From contig CP103029.1 of NCBI GenBank assembly GCA_024752435.1, positions 1,798,001 through 1,862,000 of the forward strand: DNA of 64,000 nt, given 5' to 3'. The notes below the pieces were generated by a model. It ran no database searches, was not told the origin of the DNA, and worked only from the letters and a program-made list of their open reading frames with translations. The DNA comes from Allantophomopsis cytisporea. Its lineage: Eukaryota; Ascomycota; Leotiomycetes; Phacidiales; Phacidiaceae. Shown here piece after piece: positions 1 through 11,975 of the stretch; the stretch's first letter is position 1, and every line of letters begins with the position of its first letter. The translations under genes and the position numbers were made by a program.

Positions 1-629
1 GCTCAATGTTCCATGAGCCGACAGCTTATATTCAATCTCTATTTCAAACATGGATAAACACGAACGCTTGCGCTCATCTTCATCGTCAACCATGGAATCC
101 TCATCAAAAGTTTCACTTACAAATTTAGCAAAAATATCCCTATATATACCCCCGTTGACTGCCCAAAGGAGGAAGATTTTCTGGAAGGTACTGTCGCGAT
201 TCTTTAGTTGACTTCCCCTGAATAATTACCATCTTCAGTGATTCTAATCGATCAATCTCCAGGAGTACAATGTCAAGGTTGTAATGGTCAAATTCTGGAG
301 AGCAGCACACACGGACTTTAAGAAATTGGAGATGTTGATAGTCCGTCTCGTTTCTTTCGGATGCTGGAAGTCCTTCAATGAGGGTTAAAGGGAAGCAGAT
401 GAAGCAAAGCCGGCCTCTGCCTAAGACTACCTGACTTAACTTTACCTTAGTATATTCGAGGGGGAGTATCCTCACCCTGACATTGTGGTGATGTAGAAAG
501 TACATTGAGGCGCACACTGTCTCAAGGAAATTTTCATCTAAGAGAAGTTGGGTCTAATTCTACTTCTTGTGCCCAAATGCCTTATGATCTACTATCAAGT
601 CATTTGTCCCATCTTCACTTACGTCCCAT
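1..629 (-). CDS. Unrecognised protein, 3' end cut by window edge
   Basis: The frame running down from about 537 to 230 is open and continues, after a 49-nt intron (181-229, GT at 229-228, branch-like AACTAA, acceptor CCTTCCAG), into an open frame from 180 to the window edge. The joint is phase 0 on both sides. This removes the apparent stop at 140. The second exon is acidic (DEDSMVDDEDERKR) and then reads MFEIEIEY. Upstream an acceptor CTCTTAG ends at 538; a 7-nt first exon (ATGGGAC, 629-623) with donor GTAAGT would fit in phase, but so short an exon is uncertain, and the first internal ATG is an alternative start. I recognise no domain. Acidic, LRR/F-box-like hypothetical proteins of this look are common in filamentous fungi, but I cannot assign it. 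Confidence 0.5.
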
Positions 630-2234
630 CAGATATTACAAGTAAGCACATACAAGGATATATAATGATCTGACCAACAAATAATGCTTGTGCAATTAGA
701 AAGCTGCACACAAATAATAGGGCTAGTTCTATGCAGGAAATAACGAGTTGTCACCAATTTCTCATGTCAAGCTTTGTCATGCACAGGAGCCTTGTATTAT
801 ATGACAAGGAGGGAAGCTTTGACTATAATCGCACCTTGAAAAAACGAATGATACAATGTAATGCTTACTATCGACCCTGCCGGGCTTACGGAGAAATGGC
901 ATGGTATCTTCGCTTACTCATCCCGTATTATCTTTTCAAGATAGGTACTCTGAGCTATCAATTTCCAATAATAACAATAATAATAATAATAATAATAATA
1001 GGAGAAAACCAAAGGATTTTGTGGAAAAGAGACTCACAGAAGTCGTGAAGACGATCGGAAGGGCCAAGTAGGTAGGAATATTGGGAGCAATCAAGAGTGA
1101 CAGGAGAGGAGTTGGATGGCAGGCATCACGAGGACAATAGCCTTGCATCTACATGTATATAAGGAAAAAAGGATAGAAATCATCAATCGTCTTCATCTGA
1201 CAGCAGAGGTCCAGGTACCAAAAAGAAGATTGATCATGTGGGTGACAAGAGGTGATCTCAAACCATTAGTAAGTGACACGGTATAAACCCTCCCAAGCCA
1301 AACAGTACATCCTCATCACAAAACTAACGTGATAGGATCAAAGCCGTTGGATTGGAAGGTTCTCTCAAGGTGTGAAAGTGGCCTTATGGAACGGGTACGT
1401 TTAGGCAGGAGAACGATGATGAACACCTCCACAACGATAACGAAGTAAACGAAGACGAGGACGTAAACAGCGACAAGAGACAGCAGATCCAGAACATAGC
1501 AATGACTCCGGCAGCTGGATACCAGAGTAGCACAGTGAGGGGCCGGTGATTGATGAATGACCAGCTCCTAGAAAGGGTAGTTGGTTTCGTTCACATAGTG
1601 TACATTGGAGAAATACCAGCCATTGCTCCCTAAACCAATGAGCGAAATTGATTGGCAACTCGTAATTTATAATGGAATGAAAATGGGAATTGGTAGAAAC
1701 AAACCTATAGTCACAACTCAATGCTTGAAGACCCACCCTTTCAGCCAACGTTAGATCCAAATTTAGTGATAATTTCACTTCCATGACAAGTCACAACACA
1801 ATGAGATCCCTTCTCTTGCACTCAAGCAATCAAATAGGAGATGAAAGCGAATCGTGAGAAAAAAAATATGAATTTGCTTTAATTTCCACCCAAAGGCCCA
1901 ATCCGAACATGATGATCGTTTAAAAACACACTATGTTCCTGATTTGCACACAACAACATTGAAGCCCCATTCGCACTGTTGAGAATCACCCCCATCCCCC
2001 TAAACTAATTTTTTGATGACAGAGACAAGGAAATTTACCACAAGACAAAGGTTTTACAACAAAGAGGAAGGAGTTCGGCCGAAAAAGTTGATCAAAAAAG
2101 TTGTTGAATTTCCATTTCTTCCCCCCTTTTTCCTTTTAATTCCCTCCCGAAAAGTTGATAGTAACATTCAAATTGTGGATTTGATTTGACAGTTTAAATT
2201 GTTTTTATAAACTGACTGCGCTTGCTTGATGCGC
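630..2234. other. Intergenic stretch, 3' region of the Stm1-like gene
   Basis: I see no convincing gene here. It contains an (AAT)n microsatellite near 967-1001. The ORFs on either strand are short, and one is mainly an Ile run made by that microsatellite. The right part (about 1850-2234) is A/T-rich and probably includes the 3' UTR of the minus-strand gene that ends at 2235. Confidence 0.5.
967..1001. repeat. (AAT)n microsatellite
   Basis: About eleven trinucleotide units with one interruption near the left end (AATAACAAT). It lies in an intergenic stretch. Confidence 0.9.
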
Positions 2235-3603
2235 TTATGCGCCAAGGCTTGGGAAAGCGGACTCATCAGAGGTGTTGATAGAGGCAGCTGGAGCGCGTGG
2301 GCCAGACTGGCGAGGAGCACCACGCTGGGCACCACCTCTTGGGCCGTCACCGCGACGAGCACCGCCTCTTGGACCATCACCACCACGACGAGGGCCGTCA
2401 CCGCGACCGCGGCCACCACGGCCACCCTCGCGACCGCCACGACCACCGGTGCGCTGCTCTGGAGCCTCGACGAAACGCTGGTCGATCTCAAGGACCTGCT
2501 TCTGCTTGCGCTCACGCTCACGCTTGGCCTTGCCACCGGAGCCGGCAATGAAAGCCTCCTCCTCCTGCTTCTCAAGAGCCTTGGCATCAGCCCACTTCTT
2601 GTCCTGCTTGCTTCCCTCGTTGGCCTTGCGAACCTCTGGGCCGGAGCCAAGTGCGAGCTTCTTCTCGGCGAGCTGGGCGAGGTAGTCGGTGTAGGAAATG
2701 CTGTTGTCCTCTGGCTCTGGCTCAGCGACATCAGCCTCAGCCTCGGCGTCCTTGGCATCGGCCTTAGCAATAGCCTCTCCAGCCTGCTCATCAGCCTGCT
2801 CGGCCTGACCCTCAGTGGCTCCCCATCCGTGAGCGGCTTGCTTCTCGGAATCACTAATTTTCGTTAACCAAAAGTTCTTATATATAATCTGCAAATGCAG
2901 ATTGTATGGTGAAATCGTACCCTCCTACGGTGCGGGAGTGGCGGTCATCACGAGCTCCACCACGTCCACCGCGGCCACCACGACCACGTCCACGACCCTC
3001 GTAGGTACCGGTACGTCTCTCTGGGCGGGCAGCTCCATCTTCGATTGGCTTGCCACGGTTGTTGGCGCTACCAGCCTGGCGATCACGGAAAGCTGAATAA
3101 AAGAAACATAATCAGCATTTTTGTCCATCGGAAACTTCCACCACCTCCATCCATGCGCCTAGAAAGTTTCCAACTGCATGGCAAATGTGCCTCAAGAATC
3201 TACGAACCTCCCTCGTTACCACCTGGGCCACGGCGGTTGTTGCTGCGTCCCTCGGCTGGGGCCTTGGATGCTGGGGCCTCAGCTGGAGCATTGCGCTTAG
3301 TGGTGCGAGCTGGGGTCTTATCGACAACCTTTACAGGTGGCTCTGGTTCCTTGTCGGAGTCCTCATCGTGGGTGTTTCCTATAGATCGCACTCGTCAGAT
3401 GCGTTGTTCTTAAATATGTGCCGCAATTAGGCGCAGTGAACAAGAATTCGTACCGAGGAGCTCGTAAAGGTTCTATAAAAAGAGGTAATTGTCAGCAGGA
3501 AGTTCGGAATTGCTTCGCTGGTGCAGGATTGATACCAGCGACGCAGAATTTTCGCGATATTGCGGGGAAGAAATCTCACCTTTGATACGACTGTGCTTGA
3601 CAT
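2235..3603 (-). CDS. Stm1/SERBP1-type ribosome- and mRNA-binding protein
   Basis: Five exons: 3603-3580, 3472-3454, 3378-3208, 3092-2921, 2853-2235 (1005 nt, 334 aa). The N-terminus MSSTVVSKNLYELLGN is of the Stm1_N type (residues 1-30). The middle has RGG/GRG-rich stretches, then DSEKQAAHGWG (about 130), an NSISYTDYLAQLAEKKLAL segment typical of the HABP4/PAI-RBP1 family, a basic segment ending in KRERERK, and a strongly Arg/Gly-rich tail that ends FPSLGA. Family members clamp or guard 80S ribosomes during starvation and bind RNA and G-quadruplexes in the cytoplasm. The tiny exons 1 (24 nt) and 2 (19 nt) are supported by exact splice phases and by recovery of the expected N-terminus. The exon 4 donor is chosen as GTACGA at 2920; GTAGGA at 2928 is an alternative. 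The opposite strand has long ORFs only because of the low-complexity GC-rich codons. Confidence 0.88.
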
Positions 3604-4372
3604 ATTGTCCTAGAAGTGCCTTTCCGAAGAAGGCCTTGCTATCTGGCGAACAATTCGGTCTGGGAGAAGAGGAGAATCGAGCTTGACAGAATCCTACACT
3701 TTAGGAACCTGTCTCTCGAGAAATTGAATATTTGCGTGGAGAGCGGTGGACGTCAGGCGTAAGTCAAAGGGCCTTGCATCAACGTCCCTCTGAGCTTCCA
3801 AGTTGCCTCGCTACGCATAAATTCGCGCCAACACGAATCGGGTAATAGGGCTCACGTTAGGGCTTCATTTTTGGACATTCACCGGTGACAAATCTGAAAA
3901 TTAAAATAATGTGAAATTATATGATGGCATTGGACTGTACAAATTAAGAGATATCAAGCATTTATTTAGAAGTTGTTCTTGATGTTTGTATACTACTACA
4001 ATTACTGGAAAAAGGAAAGAGCCGTAGCAATTGACAGCTCCACCATCATAGCGAAAATCCAAAATCCACCCGCAAAGCAAAAGCAAAAAACAAAAGCTAT
4101 GTGAACAGGCAATTGGAAAAAGCTCAGGCAAGCTGCCAATACCCCAGCAAAGTCCCAAAGAATCATCCTACGACTATTCGCAACAAACCTGTGAAGCAAT
4201 ATCGCGGTCTCATGAATAGAAAAGAATGCACAAACGTTATGTTATGCAGTGGTGCGATTGTGCCCATAGCCCCGCCGCCCCAGCAGTCCCTTCCAACGCC
4301 TGCAAACTTCCATAACTCCAAACCAGCGAAAAAAGAACCTTGCTTTTGTGATAATGATGGATATTAAAACTT
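3604..4372. other. Intergenic: promoter of the Stm1-like gene and 3' region of the bZIP gene
   Basis: No gene seen. The part next to 3604 should hold the promoter of the minus-strand Stm1-like gene. The part next to 4372 is the 3' UTR of the bZIP gene. ORFs here are short and lack recognisable content. Confidence 0.5.
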
Positions 4373-4706
4373 TTATCGCATTGAACTCGTATCAAATGAG
4401 AATTGCGTTGGGAAGTGCATGCTCGCTGACAGCCCGAATGGATCCATATCAAGCATAGGATCATATGGGTCGAGAAGTTGCGTCATTGAAGGGAAGCCGG
4501 GACCGTTGTCTCCAGTCTGACCAGGTTGCCCAGGTTGTCCAGGCTGTTGGCCAGATGGAGTTGGAGCTGGCAACTGTTGCTGCCCGTTAGGGGGGTGAAC
4601 TTGACCGCCGTGTTGTGGTTGTGGCTGGGACTGAGACTGTGGCCTCGATGGCTGTTGTTGCTGCTCTCGTGGCGATTGCTGAGACTGCTGTTGGTACTGT
4701 GGCGAC

Positions 4707-4742
<36 letters not shown>

Positions 4743-5861
4743 GGCGCATATGGACTCGGTCCGCTCGATTGGCGGCGGTCTCGATCGTCGACCATCTCGT
4801 TTGGGGCATCGTACTCTTGATCTGTACTCACGGAATCAATCTAGGACGAACATAGCTCTATATAAAGAAATGAAGAGGGGACGGGTCAGCTTGCCGAGTT
4901 GCTCAATGTGCGTCTGGAATGGGGCTGAAGCATAGTACGGGGTCTGCCCAGGCCTCATAGTACGAGACGCCCCATTTCCTGGACCTTTCATAGCAGGAGC
5001 CAAGGGAGCTCCAAGGCCTGCAGGTCCGTTCTGATGTCCTTGGGACAATGGTTGTTTCATTGGTTGCTGTGGTCGTTGCTGCATTGCGGGGTCGGAAGCT
5101 GGTGGTGTCATGACCGCTGAGCTGTTAAATCCTGGCGAGTGAGAGTTCGGTGACGAAGCATGTGACGACGGAGTCGGCCTTGATTGTGGAGAGGGGTTAC
5201 TCTGAGCGGAGGTATGTGGTGGGTTGATAAGTGGCTCCATCTTCAATGGTATGCTGGAGTGTGATCGACGAGCTTGATGATGTCTGTTCATGATGGCTCG
5301 CTGCACGGTAGGAGGCTGAGCCATGCTGGGTGCCATATGAGTAGGTCCCAAGTGAGGACTGCCAGTCTTTGCCCGCAACTCAGCCTGAACATCAATGCCT
5401 GTGATTTGTCAGATATGTGTTCAATTTCAATCGGATAGTGATACCTACCCTTCTCAAGGAGAATGCGTTCCAGTAAAGAATTCTTGTATCTCAACATGAG
5501 ACATTCATCTGCTGCACTGCGGTGAGCAGTTTGCAAGTTGTGCAAATTGGTTTCATGCACGCGGATCGTCTCTTCGAGTTGCTTGATGTACTCGGTTCGA
5601 CGTTCACGGAAAGCTGCTTGTGCCTGACGATTACGTTGCTTGCGCTCCTCAGAAGTTGCATAGATCTATATCAAGTCAGTCAAACTGACTATACTTCTAT
5701 GAGAATGAACTGCTTACTGGTTTGCGCCCACCCTTTCGTTTCTGGACGGCAGCATTGTCTTGGGTCAAAGTCCCAGCTTCAGCTTCGGGAGTTGAGCCCA
5801 TTGACTCCTCAGAGCCCTCTCTGACGAGATCTTTCTTATCGATAGACATTTCTTCTCCCAT
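4373..5861 (-). CDS. kapC: KapC/IDI-4-like bZIP transcription factor
   Basis: Four exons: 5861-5718, 5665-5449, 5398-4895, 4821-4373 (1314 nt, 437 aa). The bZIP starts right after GGRKP. The basic region has ERKQRNRQAQAAFRERR (about 55-71), with the fungal Yap-type signature N-x-x-A-Q-x-x-F-R, followed by leucine-zipper heptads to about residue 115. The block ADECLMLRYKNSLLERILLE is characteristic of the KapC (Aspergillus) / IDI-4 (Podospora) group. The long tail is Pro/Ser/Gln-rich with a 12-Gln run near 'YAPQQQ', and ends MHFPTQFSFDTSSMR. It is expected to be a nuclear DNA-binding regulator; IDI-4 is linked to autophagy and incompatibility responses. The third intron (4894-4822) begins GCAAGC, giving a GC-AG intron that joins HIEQL to DQEYDAP. 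The start is the first ATG after an in-leader acceptor-like CCAG; an inner Met (MSIDKK) is an alternative. Confidence 0.85.
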
Positions 5862-8800
5862 TGCTGTCGGAGAGTGGCTGGAAGTGAGGTAATGATAATG
5901 AGTTATGCGTCCCCACTGACTGACGCGGGGTCGCGACAACAGGATAGTACAGCTTCCACTTGACTGGGAAAACTAACAAAAACTCTCCAACCACGTCGAC
6001 TGAGAGGTCGATGAACGGAGTCAGAGGTATGGATATGATGAGTTACGGCGACAATGGCGTCTAACGCGACTGTTTGAATGATAAACTACCTGACGTAGTT
6101 GACAAGGCTGATGGTCTGGGAGTGTGTTGACACACAAGTGCAAGGTGAACAATGAGTGGTGATAGCGGTTCTTGTCAAGTAATGAGTTGGGTAATGGAAA
6201 CAAGTAAAAAAGAGACGAAAAAGTTTGAGAGGAGTAGTGCAGTAGTAATAGTGTGGTGTCTGAGACTCGGAAGTGGTCGAGTAAATGAGAACTCTTGCTT
6301 TTAGGTGCCTTAAGGTTGCATGCAGCGTGAATCGGAGGGTAAGGAGGGGTCAAGCGGCAGACAAAGAGCATGGAAGATGCACGAGATGCATGAGGAGCAC
6401 GAACGGAGTTTAGGGAGGGGCTGTTGAGGGGAAAATTACTCGATTGGTGACTGGGAGTACTTATTGGGGAGAACTGGCCTGACTGGTCAGAATATGATAT
6501 GTTGTTTTGTTTTCGCTCTTTTCTTCTTCTTTTCTTCTCCCAGGTTCTGATGTGGGTAGTTGGGGGGTGGGGGATGTGGTTTTGATGGTACTTTCATTAT
6601 TGTAGGTTTGCGAGATGTTTCCGAGGTCACAGTTGTTAGTATCGGATGAGAAAAGAAAGGTAGCGAGCAGCGGAAAGAATCATAACCATACGTACCGGAC
6701 CTCACAGACCGGTATATAAGTACTCTGTACTTTTAGAGAAAACAGTAAGAGCCTGAGATTTGAGCAGACAGAGAATCTTTTTCAGAGCACTTCTTATTCG
6801 ATTCTCTCGACTTGCATTCGACTCTATTTTTGTTGCTTCTCTCACAACTTTATGGAGTTGAATATTTCTAGCCAATGTTCTAGTGCTTGACTAGGACTGA
6901 TATCGGCGAACCCGGCGAACTCGGTGATAGAACAAATCTCGATGATCTTGGGCTGCCGTGCCTGCAAAGACCTTTTTGGGTTGTGGGGAAGCCAATCACA
7001 ACTGCAGGAGCCCTGTGCAAGAGTCCCACGAGTTTCGAAGGTACGAGGATACGATGTCCAAATCCTTTTTTCCAATCTGCTTTTTTCACCGCAGTATGCA
7101 CTCATAACTAGCACCGAAGAAGTCAAACGGGCACTATGGGCTGACTCTGAAAAATGCGCCGATCCTGTACGAATGGTGCGTATGTCTCAAAGCAGAGAGA
7201 ATGAGAAGGGGAAAAAGGAGGGTCGCGCAGAAAATTTTCATCGTGCAGTCGCCCTGTCTTTGGTTACTTGGTAACTCAACTCATGGACCCCTCGGTTTCT
7301 GTCCGACTTCCCTTTCCCTTGGGTGTTCCTGGTATGTAGATGCTGGGTGTCGATACGTGTACATTTCTAGAATAGCTGAGCTGTTGCGCAGTCCATGTTC
7401 AACCTCCATCATGACAGCTTTTTTGGCAGCATGACATACGCCATCATACATCGTATGGATAGTTGAGAGAGTCCTTTTGACATAAGGTCGGCACACCACC
7501 ATGGTGATCGAGCTATTGACGTTTAAACATACATGGCCCTGCGTCATTTTATCAACCTTTTGAGAAACTCATGCCGTTTAACAGGCCTCCTCCATTGGAT
7601 TTGGTGTTCAAGCGGCGTCACAAGGGTGCTTGTTTCCAGCGTAAATAGGCTTTCGCACGCTGGCGGATGCAACCACCACACCAGTACGTACTGACGTACG
7701 CTTTGATATCTATTTTCTGAGATGTGAGCAACTCTGCCTCCTCGAAGCCATACACACCGTTGGCCCTCCCTCACTGTCGGATTGCTGCAAAGTTCTGCTA
7801 TGCACTTCGTATGCCGTATGCCGTACTCAGAATACCATGTGCATATTGAATACCGAGAGGACTGTCCTGGAAATATCCTTCCAACAATAAAGTGTTCTAC
7901 TCAGCACGAATACAAAAGGATAATGCTGACATTCTAAGTTAGTTAGTTGCATAGCCCGCTCTTCTGCAGCCCAGAATTGGGATGCACATGACGCCTTACC
8001 TTAGACACCTTCGAATGCGAGGACAAAACAAACACTTCTCTGGTTCCGGAGGCCAGAGTTGTTCGAATGTTACATCTGCCGTGCTGCCGGGATGCAACGT
8101 GCACTTCCTCGGAGATCAAACAATAAAGTTTGCCTGGAAAGGTTGCAATACCTGCCTGACAGCCTGCCGTGCCTGCGACGTGCATGTAGACTTCCTAGCA
8201 CCCTTGTCCAAGTAGAAGGTTTAAGGTAGACGCGCTCAATATCACTTCGAGTAATAGTTCCAAGCCCTGGTACGACTGCTCCCATCAGATAGCGATGTGA
8301 AGACAACTCTATTTGCATGCGCCTTCGGCGCTCCTGGCGCGTCAAGCCTAAACATCCATCACACAAGCAGATAAGGTATTCTAGAGTACTCATCAGTAGC
8401 CAGAATAGATATGGATTCGATATGTAGTGAAAGTCATGATGCGATCATCCATACAGTAGTTTCCGCAGAGCCTATTCTGTGGAGCAGTTAGAATCAAGAA
8501 TATCCTAATGCCAATCCTTACATCAGATGGGACAATACCCCGAGAACTCATCAGGTACAGAGTACAAGAACACAGACAACTCCTGTATTTTGAGGACAAT
8601 TCTAACTCATTTTTTCGAGGGAGTTCATATTCAGGCGCACTATGAACGTAGTGATGTTAGCTCAAAGTTGTTCAATATACTCAGAGCTCATCCAGATACT
8701 AGAATAATTCAGTAGCTAACCATGGTAAGATTTATTCATGCCGTCTCACGATGAGTGAACAGCTAGGACTCAAGTTTCCTTGTATTTTCAATCGTTAGCT

Positions 8801-9925
8801 TTTGATAAAATATATTTTGACGATGATAACGTACCGATTCCAAGACGAGGACTTCTAGTCCTTGAGCAGCCCAACGATTGAATGAGAAGCATAGTAGTAA
8901 GGTGTGCACATGCATGTTATCATTTCCGGAGATCGATAAGCACGTTTAATACATGGTACACTGGACAACAAATTGCTTTCTCCATGTTCCACAGTAACAT
9001 ATTAGAGGAGCACGCGGGATATTTCCCCGTAATGCGTTTGTTGAACCTCGCTGCCGTCATTATCTTGATACCAAGCCGCCCGGACTTCGCCCATGCATAA
9101 TAACGTGTTGAACAAGCATCTGAACCACACACATCCCACGCATTGGTGTCTTGACTGGGATATCATTGAAGCAAATTGACCCGGAGGAATTTGTTGGTAT
9201 CAAAACAGATCAAAACGTGCAAAGTCATTGGTAGGGTTCCAAGTACGTTGCACTTCAGTCCATGGCCCGGAGACCTGTTGCTTGGTAATTGAGGCTGAGG
9301 TGGCAACTTGCAACGAGCTGGAGAGCAATGTTGAATATCACAGAAATATGAAGCATCTGTAGCTTTCCCTATTACATTTCCCATATATCTCCCGCATTGG
9401 CATTTGATGATGCTGGATCAAGTAAATTGAGTCACCGGGAACTTTGAGGCCGTAGATACAGATATTTCGTATTCATGATAGGTCATAAAGTCTGAACAAT
9501 AAAATTGGTGTCTAGTAATGACGGTAGATCCATCGTGGGATTTTCTGGAGGACGATGATAACTTGGTAGGTGCGGGAGAGTATTGGTATTTCACACGTGA
9601 CTTGGTGTATTGTTGCCTCAATATATGAACAAATGTAAGGCCTAAATCCGACTTAGCGAAAAGTAAACAATACAACGAGCTCTGAGTGGTCAGATCAACC
9701 CACAATTCTATGACTTCACAATCCACTCCGAAGCTCACGGACGCTTGACCCCATCATCAAACCCCGATACACTCTGTTCTGACCGTTCAAACTATTATTG
9801 CCCCACATTCCTTGACCCTTTCCTGTGACATCAGGTAGAGCACAACTACAACTTATCACGATACTCGAGTTCATCACGCTCTGGAGAGCTTGCATACCAG
9901 AACAATAAACAAATCGACGACAGCC
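5862..9925. other. Four-kilobase stretch without a convincing gene
   Basis: The left part (5862 to about 6720) is probably the promoter and a long 5' leader of the KapC-like gene. A TATATA sequence lies at about 6713 and two upstream ORFs on the minus strand (6371-6021 and 6705-6487) would fall in that leader. From 6850 to 9700 I find only short overlapping ORFs on both strands with no recognisable domain, no terminal repeats and no tRNA signature. The last about 120 bases (9800-9925) look like a normal fungal leader, rich in CAA/ACA. Confidence 0.5.
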
Positions 9926-11975
9926 ATGTCTTCACCACCACCGCGTCGTCGGTCCGCCAGAATCCGTGGAAGCTCTGGTAGTCCTGTCAAGGTAAACCTA
10001 TCTCATGCGTCCTCCTATTCTTCGAGATTTTACAGTGCTGACAACGATGCCGTATTAGCAGAAAACTCCACGCCACCAATCCCAACTCTCTTCTCTTGCG
10101 GAACGTGAAGAGTCTCCAATGGTGGGAGTACAAACAAACCTCGACAACATTGTATCATCTCCTTCTGCTCCACATACACCACAAACAGCAGGACGTGCTA
10201 AACCAAGTCGCGAACAAATGCACCCAAGCATGGCACAACAAAGCACTGCGAAGAAGCTTGACGAGGGCCTTCAATTCGGATTCGCTGACATCAAAGAAAG
10301 TGAGAATCCTCACACTGCTGTCGTTGCTCAAGGTACTCCTTCTAAGACCAGCATCTCTTCACCGACTTTCGACTTTCATTTCGCCAGACCGGCTCCTGAG
10401 CTTGGACCTGAAGCGCAAAAGATGATGGATGAGCTCCGAGAGGAGGCCCTGCGAATTAAAGCCAAGCTTGCTGCTGAGCGAGAGCAGGCGCAGCTCAATG
10501 GCGAGGAGGATCCGCTTAACTATTATGGTCGTCGTGCTTCTCGTAGAATCGCACAACCAAAGAGCAAGGTCAGCAGATACAGTGATGTGCACATGGCCGA
10601 GTTTAAGAAGATGGATTCGATTGCAAACCATCCTTCTGCGTTCCGAGGTCAGCCAAATCGCACGACACCCGCTACTACCTCATCCTTGAAGCGTACCCAA
10701 TCAAAGGCCAGATTGGATGATCCCGAGAGCAGCAGCAAAGCGAAGGTCACTCATGATGCCCAGCGACCCGAAGGCATTGAAAATACTGGTCCTTCAAAGC
10801 GTGCTCGTCAAAACATGGACGATGACACATCTACCGCCCGAGCCGTTTCGAAGGATGACAACCAGCCAATGTCTGGTCTCAACCCACCTCGTCCTCGAAA
10901 TGCTTTCCTTGAAACTATCAGTACGCCAACAAAAGCCTCTTTGGCCAGGTCTGCCAGCGTCAAAAACTTCGGCTCACAAACCCCAACTGTTCCTCATTCC
11001 GCATCTTCAAAAATCCTGGCAAGCACTTCGAAGGGCTTAACGCGTTCCAAGACTACTCAAAACCCATCACAGATTCCACAGTCCGAATCTACGAATAAGT
11101 TCACTACAAGCCCAAGCAAGCTCGACCGCATAAAGTCAATTCTGAGACGCCCCGGTGCCAGCCCCGAAAAGAAAGCTCCAGTTCAACAAACCTTGATTCC
11201 TACATTAGTAAAGACGCCTAGTAAGCCTAGATTGGACAAGGAACTCCCTGCTACTCCAGGAGCCCAAGAACCTCCCAAGAGCATCAGACGTGTGAACTTC
11301 ACTCCAACAACTATTTCTAAGCACAACGCCTCGAACAACGGCCACTCCCCATCTCCCATGAAGTCCGGCATCCCTCGATCTGTCACAAAGCCACTTGGTT
11401 CGACGGTGTCTTATCCAAAGCTAGGCGAACCAAGCAGCTCTAGCAAAGTTGTCGAGTATCCCAATCTATCTTCATCCCGCCTGGCTCAACCATCTTTCAA
11501 GCAGACTGAACAGGAAAAGAAGGCTGCTGATCCAAGAATGTTCACCTTCCGCGCTGAGAAGGTCGCGAACTTCGGCGCATCTCCTGGTCAAGCAACTATT
11601 CGAGCTGTCAGACCAAGTGTCTTCCCTACCGAGATGCCAGGTACATTCCCAGCCACCGAGAACAAGGAAAACACTTTGAGTGAACCAACTGTCCCTCTCG
11701 GCGCCTATGCTCACGGAATGTCCAACAAGAAGCGTCGTCGCGTTGAATCGGATGATGAAACCGAGGATGAAGTCGTTGAGGAGCGCTCACCAAAGAAGCA
11801 GAAGGGTCGTGCCGAGGAAGGTCAGAGACTCATCTCAGATTTGCAGTCTAAGATCTTACCACAAAACCAGGCCGTTGTTAAGTATGGTAGCCCTGCAAAG
11901 AGCCAGAGCCCTGCTAAACGCATGTTGACCAAGGCTCGTCTCAATATGCTTGCTAGACCTAAAAACAGGAAGTAG
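9926..11975 (+). CDS. Basic low-complexity nuclear protein with KEN box, possibly mitotic
   Basis: Two exons: 9926-9991 and 10059-11975 (660 aa). The start gives MSSPPPRRRSARIRGSSG. The acceptor is a NAGNAG pair (TAG ending 10058, CAG ending 10061), so one Gln may be alternatively included. I recognise no named domain. What can be seen: a helical charged segment around 145-180 (ELREEALRIKAKLAAERE), the motif HMAEFKKMDSIANHP at 200-214, long Ser/Thr/Pro-rich basic stretches, a KEN tripeptide at 558-560 (a destruction motif read by the anaphase-promoting complex), an NLS-like KKRRR at 579-583, an acidic patch after it, and a basic C-terminus ending RLNMLARPKNRK. The FKKMDSI motif recalls the conserved motif of animal NuSAP, a spindle protein, but this is only a resemblance. 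Function is not assigned. Confidence 0.8.

Noticed and set aside
731..1048. ORF with a run of isoleucines
   Set aside because: The Ile run is the translated (AAT)n microsatellite.
2226..2867. Long ORFs on the plus strand opposite the Stm1-like gene
   Set aside because: They are Ala/Thr/Arg/His-rich shadows of the low-complexity, GC-rich last exon and have no leader or splice support.
6842..7126. Overlapping ORFs on both strands near 6.9-7.1 kb
   Set aside because: Both strands are open over the same bases, neither has a recognisable family or leader, and no terminal repeats surround them.
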